DNA of 64,000 nt, taken from positions 36,733,724 through 36,797,723 of the forward strand of contig OX637287.1 of assembly GCA_951799445.1 (NCBI GenBank), read 5' to 3'. Positions 39,460-50,758 of the stretch are shown here, piece by piece. This DNA is from Pseudisothecium myosuroides. Taxonomy: Eukaryota; Streptophyta; Bryopsida; Hypnales; Lembophyllaceae. The notes under the pieces were generated by a model. It did no database searches, was not told where the DNA came from, and saw nothing but the letters and a program-made list of their open reading frames with translations. Numbering within the stretch: position 1 is the first letter of the stretch; each line of letters starts with the position of its first letter. The translations under genes and the position numbers were made by a program.

Positions 39460-42400
39460 GAGCATCCATGTAGACAATTTAATTTTCAAAATTTTGGCTA
39501 ATTGTCTTTTGTAGTATAAAGGAAGACAAATTGACAATTTGTTTCTATATTATTAAAACATTTCAAGCTATTTGTTGTCCTATTCCCATGCGGTAGTCTT
39601 AGTATTGTCAAATTGTCATTGTAGGTGAAATTAGATGTGGAATGTTTCAATTAGCTAAGATTTGTAGAATAACAATTTGTTTTGGAGTCTTTTCAAAACA
39701 AATGGTTGACTTTAGTTTTAGGGATATAGTTTGGACAATTTGATTTTTCTCTCTTTCATTTTTTAGTTTTCTTGTGGAGTTAAGTTGTCAATCTTTTATG
39801 TGTGTAGTGAACTCCTTTAGTATTGACGCAAATTGTCTTTTCCAACTAGTGTGTGTATTGTTACATTGTATGATTGTGTGTGTTTGTTAATTGGCCATTT
39901 GGAGTTGTGGCGAATGGTGACAATTTGGTGTATAAAATTGAGTGATTGGATTTTGTGTGTGTCTTTGTAGATTGAGTAAGTTGTTTGCATGAAGTTATTG
40001 AGCATTGTGTGTGTGTATTGACAAATTGTAATTGCAGAGTGAGAAATTCAACGATTAGATTTGTTTTGTCTGTATGTATTGTCAATTGTCTAGTGGTTGG
40101 TTTGACATGCTGAGATGAATGGGAGCGGCAAATTGTTGTTGTATGTGTCCCAATTAACATGGTTAATTGAATATTTTGAGTTGTTGTAAGGTATGACAAT
40201 TTGAAGTATTAGTTTAGTGATTAGACTTGTTATTGTGTGGAAAAATTGAATCAATTGTTTGGTTGTTGATTAATCTTTGTATAAGTTTGACTACCTATCG
40301 TGTGATACTTGTATGAGTTTGGAGTTGATCAAGTTATTTCAAGAGCAAACAAATTTGCCAAATTATTGTGGTGTAAGGTCCAACCTTGGGAGCGCGTTGG
40401 GGTATGTTGGGGAAGTACGCTAGCTATAAGACAATTTGACGAGGTGGATGTGCTGATGAGTTGAGTTACAACTTGAAAGCGTATTTAATTCCTTAGTAGT
40501 TTTCTAAATGTGCTTGGTGTTGCATACATTACATTGTTGCATTTTGTTATTTGATTGATTGACAAAGAATGTTCAAGTGTGTCATATCTTGTTATTGCTA
40601 AGTATGGAATATTGGCAAATTGCCTTGGCATCCACAATGCATGAGTGACTAGAAATTGTGGTCCCGCTATAAGGAATTACTTGGTGTGTAAAAGTGTGAC
40701 AAATTTTTTAAGTGATTACTTACAGTAGAAATTGACTGGAATGATTGTTAATTTAAAGTAAAGACTATGAGTAGCTAATTTGAGTGGATGTTGTACACCA
40801 AGAGGAAATTGAATTTATTACAAACAAATTGTAAGGATTTTTCACTTATAAAGCTATCCATGTAAATCTAATAATCAATGTTGATTGTAGAAATGACAAT
40901 TTGTTGAGGGTCCAAATGAGGGAATGAATGTGTATGCATATGTGTTATGTAAAGTAAACTATAGAAATTTCATGCTATGATTTTCAAAGACTAATGTAAA
41001 TTGCCAAATCTAGTATATGATTGAGTCATTAGATTGGTTGAGTTTGCTGGTAAATTGTCAATAATAATGTTATAAAGAAGCTAGAAGGTGAGAATGTGAC
41101 CAGGGGTGGTAATATATGCGACCAAAGAGAGAATGTTGTGTGATTGAAAATAAATTATTGAGGAAAATTTTATAAAGCAATTCAATGTTAACATTGTGCA
41201 TCCAATAAGAATCATTATGAATTGTGGTAACTTGACCATTACATTAACAATTAGGCAATTTGATATACATTCTATATCTGGGTTGAATCCATTGGTAATG
41301 TTAGTTGAGTATAGTCCAGTTGTCTATGAGACATGTTTCCCGTAGGTCCCTGAGTGAGCTCAAGTATAGATTAAACTTGGGAGTTGAAAACAAGTCTTAT
41401 CTCAATAAACTACCAATCCAAGCTTGAAGGATTGATAGATTATTTTGTAGTGTAGAAAGAATGGTTTGATCACTAGGGATTTTGAAGTTAAATATTCAAT
41501 TTAATGGGACTTAATATAACATACTTACGAAATAATCTATACAAAGTTACAACGTACATTACTTCCTAAAATATAAAGTGTTTCATCTTCATCATACTTT
41601 GTAGCCAAATTACCTCCAATTGCTCCACACACATCAATTTATCAATTAATTCACCATATATAGATCCCACAAATACTAAATACAAGCACATACATTGAAA
41701 AATTATATAAGCAAAATTGAAAAGCAAAATATATTGCAAAGGTGAAGGAGTATGTTAACAAATTTACACATATGAGAGTTTTTTAAAAGTACCACAGTCT
41801 ATATACCCAGTGACAAAAAAGATAGTTGTTCAACTTGAAAAGACATTATCCAAATTGTCCCTTTCTACATCTTCTGAATTGAACCACTTCCAATCTAATT
41901 GACCTATTCAACTTTACACTTACAAATATCGTTTGACTTATAATAATTAATAGATATAGGAAGACAACTAGATTATATTTCCATTTAGAAGCTAATTAGA
42001 TTTAAAATTTAAAATTTAATATGTCTACAATATATGAACACTAGTTGGTCAGTAGTAGGAAAAGGATTGGTGAATTGCTGGTAATTGATACATTGGACGA
42101 ATTGTTTGGTTACTTTGATTGTTGGAGATTCAAGCAAGACTAGTGGTAAATTTAGAGCTCTAGACAAATTATTTCAGCCTTCTACAATTTGGGGGGTTTG
42201 GAATATTGACAAATTATTGTGGCCTTGTATAGCTAATGCTTTTAAGGAATATGCATTGCACATCGTGCCTTGAATTAGGTAGAAACAATTTGTCACATGA
42301 CTAAGACTGGTTTGAATTTCAATCCAAAATATTAATTACTCTAGTAAATAGTTACTGGGACAAATTGACAATGGTAAGAATTATCAGTAGTAATTATGGA

Positions 42401-42500
42401 ATATGGCATATAAATATGCATTTATCTACGTCAAATAGTGCACATGCATGACAAATTGTCGTTTATCCCAGTCAATTTGTCTAAAAGATGAGCCTCTATT
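39460..42500. repeat. ~3-kb block dense in a GACAATTTG / CAAATTGTC motif
   Basis: Between the two parts of the Harbinger relic, roughly 30 copies of GACAATTTG, CAAATTGTC or one-off variants occur in both orientations (for example near 39474, 39531, 39606, 39735, 39829, 39920, 40079, 40195, 40432, 40897, 41055, 42284, 42450). GT-rich stretches lie around 39840-40090. Clustered short repeats of this kind are typical of transposase-binding subterminal regions, but I could not define ends. No coding domain was seen. Confidence 0.55.
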
Positions 42501-42779
42501 AGGTAGGACCGAGATTGTACTCATGCGTCTATAACGTTGTTAATGAATTGTAACCAAAATTATCATTTGTAGGAATAACAATAAAAATTTGGAATATTTA
42601 TGTACAAGTTGTGAAATTGTATGCTATATAAATATATATATACTATATTTTTCTATGATGCAGGTGACTTTAATCACAATACAATAGACGATGTGACCAT
42701 TTCCTAGATTTTGAACCTTTGTATGATTAGTCCTTGATATTTGCAAGGTACATAGGCAAAATCTAGACTAAAATTCCTG

Positions 42780-43140
42780 ATTTTAAGTTGTCCTCCAAGT
42801 TACAGTTGGGAAGATTTTGCTTGTCTAGCAAACTCAATCCCTACATTCTACTTAGAGATGTTGCATGCAAGTTGCAGGCCTTGGATGTTCCTTTCTTCCA
42901 TTGGCTCGAAGGATGGATTCATTTGCACTCAACAAAATTGGAATTCACATCCAATCAAGCTCGAGTATATGCATAGAGTGTGCTTTTGGAATATTGAAAC
43001 TATGATGGAGGACCTTATTGAAGCGCATGGATGTCAAGCTCTAGTATGTACCAATCCATGTTTCTACATATTTAATTTTGCACAATTTGACTATCATTCA
43101 TAATGACATGTTCAATAGGAACTTGGTCATAGAGGTGGAG
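42780..43140 (+). pseudogene. PIF/Harbinger transposase relic, C-terminal part
   Basis: In two alternating frames the sequence reads LRDVACKLQALDVPFFHW, LHSTKLEFTSNQARVY, CAFGILK-like, LLKRMDV-like and LILHNLTIIHND, matching the C-terminal DDE_Tnp_4 region (LGDxAYPL..PWL, SSxRxxVExAFGxLK, LHNLCI). It continues the relic at 39060-39453 after a ~3.3-kb interruption. It has frameshifts and stops and is non-functional. Confidence 0.65.
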
Positions 43141-43574
43141 GTGGAGCTTCAATACAGCATGCAAGAAATGTTACAACCTTTCTTGAGGTTGAAGAATCAA
43201 GCAATTGGTGTAGCCAATTGCACTTTATACAAGACTTGTGGTCTTAATTTAACATTGCTTCAATTCTACATCCGCCTATAAAGTGATGAACTTCCAGAGG
43301 ATGAAACTACTACTTGATTAGATGTATTTGCAATAGCTTTGTCATTATTTGGTAGAAAACAACTGAGAGATTTGCAAGAGTGAAGTGCAAATTACCATAT
43401 TGGTTGATCTAGTGACTTTGCACGTGATTCATTCATTAAAGAAAATTTTAGCCCTTTGTAGGGCCGTTTGACTACATGCAATTGTACAAATAGAAAAAAA
43501 GTCATTCCAAATCTTATCACAAAGAATCTTATCAATTTGTATCAACTTGTGTGCCCTGTTGGATTGGTGATTAA

Positions 43575-43600
43575 ATATATATATATATATATATATATAA
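43575..43600. repeat. AT dinucleotide microsatellite
   Basis: About 13 AT units, followed within a few bases by an A homopolymer. Confidence 0.9.
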
Positions 43601-45142
43601 ATTTAAAAAAAAAAAAAATTTAATTTCAATATTATTCCATTGCGGCCAAAGGTCAAATGGCCCTCTACAAGGCCAATATTTGTTCTAATGGATGCATCTG
43701 ATAACTTTGGTCTGATAATGCTTATTGCAACACATTGCAACATAGGGCATCAAGAGAAGTGTTCCAACTCTTGTGTATTTCATTGTTTTCATTCTGGAAC
43801 AATTATTGTTCTTTGTGTTACAAAACAAAAACATATAGTATGTCTTATTTTTTATTTGAAGAACTTAAATGGCCACCATAACAATGTTAGCACAATAGAG
43901 ATCGAACAAAATTCTAAAATGTAAAGATGGAAGTTGGCTCATTAGTTTTTCTAACAATAAGGATATTATACGGTCATTGATTATCCACATCTTATATATA
44001 CAAGTTTGACAAAATCCAATCACCTAGAGGATGCAAAGTGCAAAACCACATGTATGGAAGTTGTAAGAGTGGATGTATTAACTAAGAGTGAAAAAGTTGG
44101 AACGTACATCTTGTTTGTTAAGAAACACTCCAACTCATAGAAATGCTATTACAATACACTTAGCTAATACTGCAATAGTAACTCATCAAAAAACAAATCA
44201 AAACTTGCTTAAATGATATTTAACTAATGTTTAAACAAATAAACAAATAAAAACTTATAAACTAATTGACTAAATTTAGCAAGCATCCGTTCCAAGAGTA
44301 GCAACAAGTACTTCTAAGTGTCTTTTAGTGTTTCAAGAAGGAGCTTGATAGCTAAGGTCTGCTTCACATTAGTGGCAACAGATGGTGCTCGAAGCAAGCT
44401 CTTTCATTGGCTAGTGGTATCTCATTCCTGCCATTGAGCCTTTCATACTATATATTGATTGTTGCTCTTTACGTCATATATGGGATGAAAAATTTGCAGA
44501 GCTAGCATGTTGTTGGCTGTGGTTTTCTACCGGGGGAACTTCTCTGGAAGACAGGGAAAAGAAGGGCTCCATGGTAGAGAGTTTGTCATTTTTTGCTCAC
44601 ACCCGTTTCTCTTTGTCTCTCACAATATTTTTTCTCCCTTCATGTCATTTACGCTCTTCCGAGAAGAATTGCTTCTACAATTGGAGCCACGACCGTCTTA
44701 GGCTTCAGGTAGTTAGTTTCAAAATCCTATTTTGCTTACTAATAAGTTTATTAATTTTTCTTAAGTGTACTTATGAAGTGTTTTATTAAAAAATGAAAGC
44801 CTTTAAAGGCATCTTCAAAGTAATTTTGTTCTTGTAGCAAACACCTCTTCCTTGAAAGGATTGCTATAATATGGTTGAAAGATTAAATTGGTTCTATAAT
44901 TATAAATTCCAAGTGCACCTCTTTTTATTTTTGTAAAGATAAGGAGCATACAATTTTTATATTTTATGAGCTTTTTTAGGATTTTAATCAGATTCAAGAA
45001 ATTATATATGCATATTGAACGTTTGCTAAAAGTAAAAATCATATATTGTATATTGTATAAATTTGTGCTATGACTCCACATTGAGGCATGTTCTATAGAA
45101 TTTTAATGAGCATTATTTAGTTATATGTTTACACAGTTACAA

Positions 45143-46227
45143 ATGGAGGGTTCAAGTTTTGGATCTCCAACTTCAACTCCCACCATCATCAACTTGGATA
45201 AAAGCCCTTCTCTTGTGTTTCCTCTAGGGATGTAGAATTATGGTATGACTCTATTCATGCCACTTAGTCCTATGCCTAACTTCCCATCACATCAATTTGT
45301 GAGACCTCCATACCCCAATGATGGTAAAGAAAACAAAAATGTGCACAATTTAATGATTGTTGAGGTAGAAGACGCAATGAAGATGACAACCATTACTATG
45401 GAGGAGCCACCTAAGAAGAAAGCCAAGAAAACGGCTTCGAAATCCAAGAAAAAAATCAGCCTCATAAATTTGACAAAAAGTCAAATTGAGGACGTGAAGC
45501 AAGGAGGGCGGTAGAAGGAGCATTGGATTATTCATCTAATTTTCATTCAAGGAGAACTTATAGATGTATATTTAGCTCCTCCTAAAGAAGGTTAGCATTT
45601 GAACAATTATTAGTAAGTCATGCATTTTCAGATTACAAGTGACTTTCATTGTAAGATTTGAGGCTACATTTACGTTCAGAGGTGACAATTGTGAGTATTG
45701 AACAAATTAGTTTTTTAGTAAGTTATGGTTCAAAACATGTAAGCCTTGTGATAAAACTCTTTCATTGTGAGTATTTGTTGTAAGTCTATACTTGTGATCA
45801 AATGCTTTCATTATGAGTTGCTTATGCATTGTATATAGACTTTTTGATTGTTTTTTTTTCTAACTTACTTTTATTGAATTGCATGGTCAAGGGTTGAGAA
45901 TTGGAGCAAAGTACATGCACGGCTGGTTTCTATGCGTCCAAACTTCAACAAAAACTTGAAGGCTTGCAAGAAAAATGGGCAGCTATATACAAAGACTACA
46001 AGTATGATAAGGACAACAATGCCACTTCCGGTAGTAATAGGTCTGATAGGTGTAAGTGGTTTTTATCGGTTGATGAACACATGTCTACTAGAGCTAATGT
46101 GGTATCTCATGCACATAGTAGTGCTCATGAACCAAATGACATTCCTCTTGTTTCTACAATGCTACAAGAAAATATAGAGAAACCATTGCTTAAATGGAAG
46201 AAAGAAGATTCATTGATCAATGAGTGA
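45143..46227 (+). pseudogene. Harbinger SANT/Myb-like accessory protein, broken
   Basis: The partner protein of PIF/Harbinger transposase, which binds DNA and helps nuclear entry. From an ATG at 45143 the frame runs through a TAG near 45233 into a segment with a PPKKKAKK basic stretch, then a TAG at 45512, then KEHWIIHLIFIQGEL, which resembles the start of a SANT/trihelix fold. A second exon-like frame (45901-46227) has KWAAIYKDYKYDKD and KWFLSVDEHM, as expected for the third helix and following region. An intron probably lies between about 45600 and 45895. The stops are readily explained by single C-to-T or G-to-A changes. Confidence 0.6.
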
Positions 46228-46524
46228 TTGGAAGAAGTTTGAAGCAGTAGGAAATTGTTACTAGAGACCTTCCAAGCAAATCAGTCTGCTAAATTGAACC
46301 TATTTTGTAGTATGCAAGAGACCATAGAAAAACTAGTAGAGAAGTTGCGAGGTTATATTATGTCTCATGTTTAGATCTAATGTTACATTAAGGTTGAAGA
46401 GTTTGTAGCATGTTAAGTTCAAGTTAAATTTTTTTGGACATAACGTTCAAGAGTTTTGTACAGAGCAAGAAAAAGCTATATTATTTCACTAATGTAAGCT
46501 TAACAAATACATTGTGATGAGAAA

Positions 46525-47890
46525 CTATCCGTCATGAATATTAGAAGACATCGCCAATGTCTTTTTTTTACTATTAAATAAAGCCCTTGCAAGGACATCT
46601 CTTCTAGTAGTCAACTTTTTTGGAGATTTGCTTCTTGTATCTATAACCATGACAAATTCATCATTCACTAATTTATCTAACCTATCTAGTTTCTCTACCA
46701 CCTTTCTATCAATACCTTCCACCAAATCTAAATTGTATGTAGCTAATGCAGATTTTCCACAAAAATTAGGAATAGGATTATGTAAGGAATCATGTACATT
46801 TGCCTGCACTTTTGCAGTCCATGATTGAATATATTTATCATTTTGAAAAATGCACAAATTGTGCAAAATTATGCAAGCCATTACAATTGGAAGAATAGTC
46901 TGTAAATCCAAATCAATTCACTTCATTAGAATTCTCCAACATCCCTTTAGCCACTCAAACGTTCTTTTAATACACATTCTTGTGTAATTTTGTATGTAAT
47001 GTTCTTCAGCACTCAAACCATCTTTATGACCTTTAAAAGATACAAGCATCCACGGGCGTGATAGATAAGCAGCATCGCCAATAAGTGCATATGGCTTCAG
47101 TATTCCAATTTCGCAGTATCATCCCAAAGTAGAATGATTACAGAGGTTGCAATCATGCATGCTTCTTGCCCAACCTACGTCAAAATTCCAAAATACATAT
47201 TTGACTTAAAACAACACCTTGCAAAAAGATTGAGTGAAAACCTTTACGATTGTAATAGTTGGCATCATGTAATGTAGAGGCTATGATGGGTATATGTGAT
47301 CCATCTATTGCACCAATTACTTTAGGAATACCATGCAGACTCTCAAAATCTAAGGCAATTTCTCTCATCCTTATTGTTGAAGGCCACTTAATGTAATTTT
47401 TTTTAAGCACTTCTCTAATGCATCCAAAAAATTGACCAAAAATGAGATGGGTAGTTGATAATGGTTCACTAAATACATCTCCAATAGTTTGAAGAAAAGC
47501 ACCCATTGCTAGTTTGTAAATACCAATTGCAACTTGTATTTGCAATAGAATCGTTTGTTTGAAGTGAGTGTCTCTTTTTTGTAGAATGGAAGCTAACTTT
47601 GAACATAGAAAATTGAATGAGTCATGAGTAGTCCGGAAACAATTCTTGAACTCTCTGGCACTATATGATTTCAAAAAATGAGTATCAACATGGCCCGTCA
47701 CTCTATCACATGCCCCCAAAGAACAAGGTCTCTTCTTTGCATCTCTCAAACAACAAAGCGTGACAAGGATAGATTGAATTGTATTCAAATGATGTTGAAT
47801 TGCAAACACTTGTGCAGAAGTTGTTTTTTCTAATAAGAAAAGCATCATGAATTGAAATCTAAGAATGACATATACGCTTTTTTTCTCCAA
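46525..47890 (-). pseudogene. HARBI1-like DDE transposase, broken
   Basis: Transposase of the PIF/Harbinger superfamily. The N-terminal part (47180-47890) is open for 236 codons and includes a helix-rich region and KVIGAIDGSHIPI with the first catalytic Asp. A one-base frameshift near 47185 leads to FWNFDVGWARSMHDCN (second Asp), then a TGA near 47115, then YALIGDAAYLSRPWML, an in-frame TGA near 46918 before IDLDLQTILP, and the C-terminal ACIILHNLCIF to 46525. The third catalytic acidic residue appears lost (IKRTF where IERxF is usual). The element cannot encode an active enzyme. Confidence 0.85.
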
Positions 47891-48179
47891 ATTAAGAATC
47901 TATAGCACAAGACAAGAAATTTAAGAAATGAATAAAATCCTAATCAGTAAGTCAAGTGGCTTTCAAACAAGGGCTGTGATAATTAACGTCGCAAGCACAT
48001 ACAATGTTGAGATGCACACTATGTTGAGAGAGGAAAGTTCGTGGAAGGTCAACTACCGCTTCTTACCACTCATCCCTTCACATTTTGGGGATCTGTCAAT
48101 GCTTGCATGGGAAGTTTTCTGACACCATTCACCTACCTCTTGCTAGTGTGCCGCTACCACTAATGTGAAGCGAACCTAA

Positions 48180-48760
48180 GACAAGTTGGTTAAACCACAC
48201 TCAAAGGTACCATTGAAATTACTTTACTAGGACTAGGTGTCTAGGTCTAGAGTCTTTTTTTGAACTTTTAAAGCTAAAAATTACCTTGATGTTGTCATTT
48301 TTTTAAAATTTATTGATGAATAGTATTGCAATACATCCCTTTAATAAGCTAGAGAATTTTTTTATGAATAAAATCCGTAAAAAGAAATAAATTACCAATT
48401 TTTAGGCTAAATTTAGTATCTTTTTTACAATATAGCACTTTAAAAAGATATTTTTCTCCAAATTTTTATACTTCTCAAGCATACAAGTGATACAACTATT
48501 AAAAAGGATTTTTAGTGATTAAATTTTGAACACAAAATAGTGTAGTTTTGTAATTAATTAATTGATTATTGACAAATTATTGATTTATTCTGTAAAAAAA
48601 ATTAAGCATCCAATTCCAAAAATAGCTTATATAGCACCCTTGACGTAAATGATGTATACATTTTTTATTTTGATACAATCATCATTTGAATTATTTTATA
48701 TTTTGAAAAGGATGTTCATGTATTTTTACTTCTAAATCATACTACTAAAATCACAAGCTG
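48180..48760. other. Spacer, nothing recognised
   Basis: AT-rich, with no gene or element end identified. Confidence 0.4.
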
Positions 48761-48762
48761 TT

Positions 48763-49450
48763 CCATAATATCACATTTTAACACTGGGTGATATTACAGA
48801 AATTTGTTAGCCGTTGTACTGGTGATATTATAGAGGGCGACAGGGTGATATTATAGAGGTGTGATACAAAACACTTCTTTTGCCTCCAAATTTCACACAT
48901 TTGCACATTTCTTGTGAATGTTTGAGCTTTGAATGTTCTTGTGACGCTATTACTTGATTGCTATTACCAAATGACATGAAAAATTTGATACATTGAAGCA
49001 TTTTTTTGCAAATTGCATACATTTCGAAAGTTTTTTCAAATTTCAACTCTATTGCAAAGTTTTCATCATCATTGTTTGTGAGGCAAGAACTTTATCAAGT
49101 GGAGGTGGTGTGCGAGTATTAGATTGAACTCAAGAATGTCTTCAAGGTACACAACTTTGTTTACAATTGCTTTGTTGAGATTTGACTTCAAGAATGAATT
49201 GTTGTTTTCAACATTAAGCTTTGTTTGAGCTTCATTTTAGCAATTTGAGAGTAATTTGAGTCTTGATCTATTAGTTTGATGTATTTAGAGTTCAAACTTC
49301 AAACAATTTCAAGTTGAAATGAAGAAATTTGAAGAGCGACTTCTATAATATCACATTTTTTGTCTGCGTGATATTACAGAATTCCAATGGAGGTCAATCT
49401 TAACAGGTGATATTATGGAGGATTGACAGAGTGATATTAAAGAGGTATCT
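48763..49450 (+). repeat. Duplicated module of inverted and direct GTGATATTA motifs
   Basis: Module 1 (48763-48862) has ATAATATCAC, then GTGATATTACAGA, GTGATATTATAGA and GTGATATTATAGA. Module 2 (49343-49444) has ATAATATCAC, then GTGATATTACAGA, GTGATATTATGGA and GTGATATTAAAGA. Each module is one inverted copy followed by three direct ones at similar spacing. It lies about 1.3-2 kb upstream of the Helitron reading frame and may belong to its 5' region or be an independent iteron-like repeat. Confidence 0.65.
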
Positions 49451-49740
49451 CATTTCTTGCTCTTCTGGCTATAAATTTCAATGTTTTTCAAGAATTTCTT
49501 GCTTCTTTGATTATTTTTCATGTATTTGAAGCCTAATTGAAAAAAATTAAACTTAATTTGAGTCCATAATGAGCAATTTCATCAATTTGAGTCAAATTGT
49601 AAACGTTTGACCTAATTTTTATAGTTTCACTTAAGTCTTGAATGTTTTTTGATGATTAATTTCTTCAAACTTAACCTAGTTTCAATAACTTGGCCTAATT
49701 TGATTCAAATTTGAAGTAGTTTTGCATGATTTGACTTAAT

Positions 49741-49885
49741 TTGATTAGGTTGATGAGTTCTCTTGCCACCATCATCTTCGTTGTGTTTGCAATTATTTTT
49801 GGCGTGTTTGTCTATAGGGTGGATTGGTGGTTTTGCGGATTGACGAGATCTCTTGCCACCATCATCTTTGTTGTGTTTGTGTTTG
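49741..49885 (+). repeat. Short direct repeat with TCTTGCCACCATCATCTT
   Basis: The block TCTTGCCACCATCATCTT, followed by GTTGTGTTTG, occurs twice about 90 bases apart. It lies between the GTGATATTA modules and the Helitron coding region. Confidence 0.6.
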
Positions 49886-50758
49886 CAATGTTTATATTCA
49901 ACCAAGTTTGTTGACTGTGTAGTAAAGTGAACTTAATGGTGGTGACAAATTTTTGATATTTTTTGTTTAGAGACATTCAAGAGCATTGGAGCATTGGAGC
50001 ATTATCTTGCAGTAAATTATTTAGGTAAAATATTTTAATCCTTTTGTGGGTTGTGTAGTGTAAACGGACATTTTTCGTTTGTATGTCCAAGTATTCCTAC
50101 TCCACTGTTGCTAGGAGGGGATTTGGTGTGTTTTGTGATAGGCGCTCTTGAATTTTAGACGTTTTTGTTGAGAATGAAGTCGGATTGATCACCGGCAAGA
50201 TTATCTTGTGTCGTTGAGCCTATGTTTGTGGAAAGTGATGATCTCCACAATGCATAGTTGAATTGTTGCAGGTTGTCCTACAAGTAGCCCATTTTTCCTG
50301 TCCATCACGTATTTTGTGGTCCAACCTTGAAATTCACGAGAATTTATTAAAAAGAATTGTAAACCCTTTGTTTTAAAGCTTTGTAGTGGAAAGTAGGAGG
50401 AGAAGGGTGATTCCACCTTCCTAAAACCTGCACAAGGTTTAAGATAGGCATTCTCCTCTTATTGGGTGCACACATTCAGGTATGGCAAGGCTTTTTTTGT
50501 AAATTAATTTAGGCTTATTAATTCATTTATTTATAGGCTAAAATATTTGATTATTGTATTTTCTTTTAAGATTGATTATCAAATTCATTAACTTGTGGTA
50601 CTTTTTTTTAATCTTTGAAGACTTTGATTTATTATAAAATCATTATCATCTTTTAATAAATTATATTTTTTTCAATTTTTTTTCAATTTAGAATTTACGA
50701 TTGGTCATTGTTATTTTATACTACGCTTAGAATTAGAATTTGTCATCTTTTCTAGACC

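Larger units (their letters stand above)
44356..48176. mobile_element. Complete but inactive PIF/Harbinger transposon (3.8 kb)
   Basis: The left end GGTCTGCTTCACATTAGTGG and the inverted right end GGTTCGCTTCACATTAGTGG match at 18 of 20 positions. TAA is duplicated at 44353-44355 and 48177-48179. Inside, a SANT/Myb-like ORF runs rightward (45143-46227) and a HARBI1-like transposase runs leftward (46525-47890), meeting tail to tail. Target duplication, TIRs and two-gene content are all typical of PIF/Harbinger. Both genes are damaged. Confidence 0.88.

Noticed and set aside
39861..40199. 112-codon minus-strand Thr/His-rich frame
   Set aside because: It is the translation of a GT-rich, motif-repeat stretch, so the composition is repeat-driven.
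39289..43140. One Harbinger transposase gene with a 3.3-kb intron
   Set aside because: Both flanking parts carry stops and frameshifts and no convincing splice sites frame the gap; an insertion into a dead copy is simpler.
48763..49450. CRISPR-like array
   Set aside because: Repeats are only 10-13 bases, in both orientations, with irregular spacing, in plant nuclear DNA with no cas gene.
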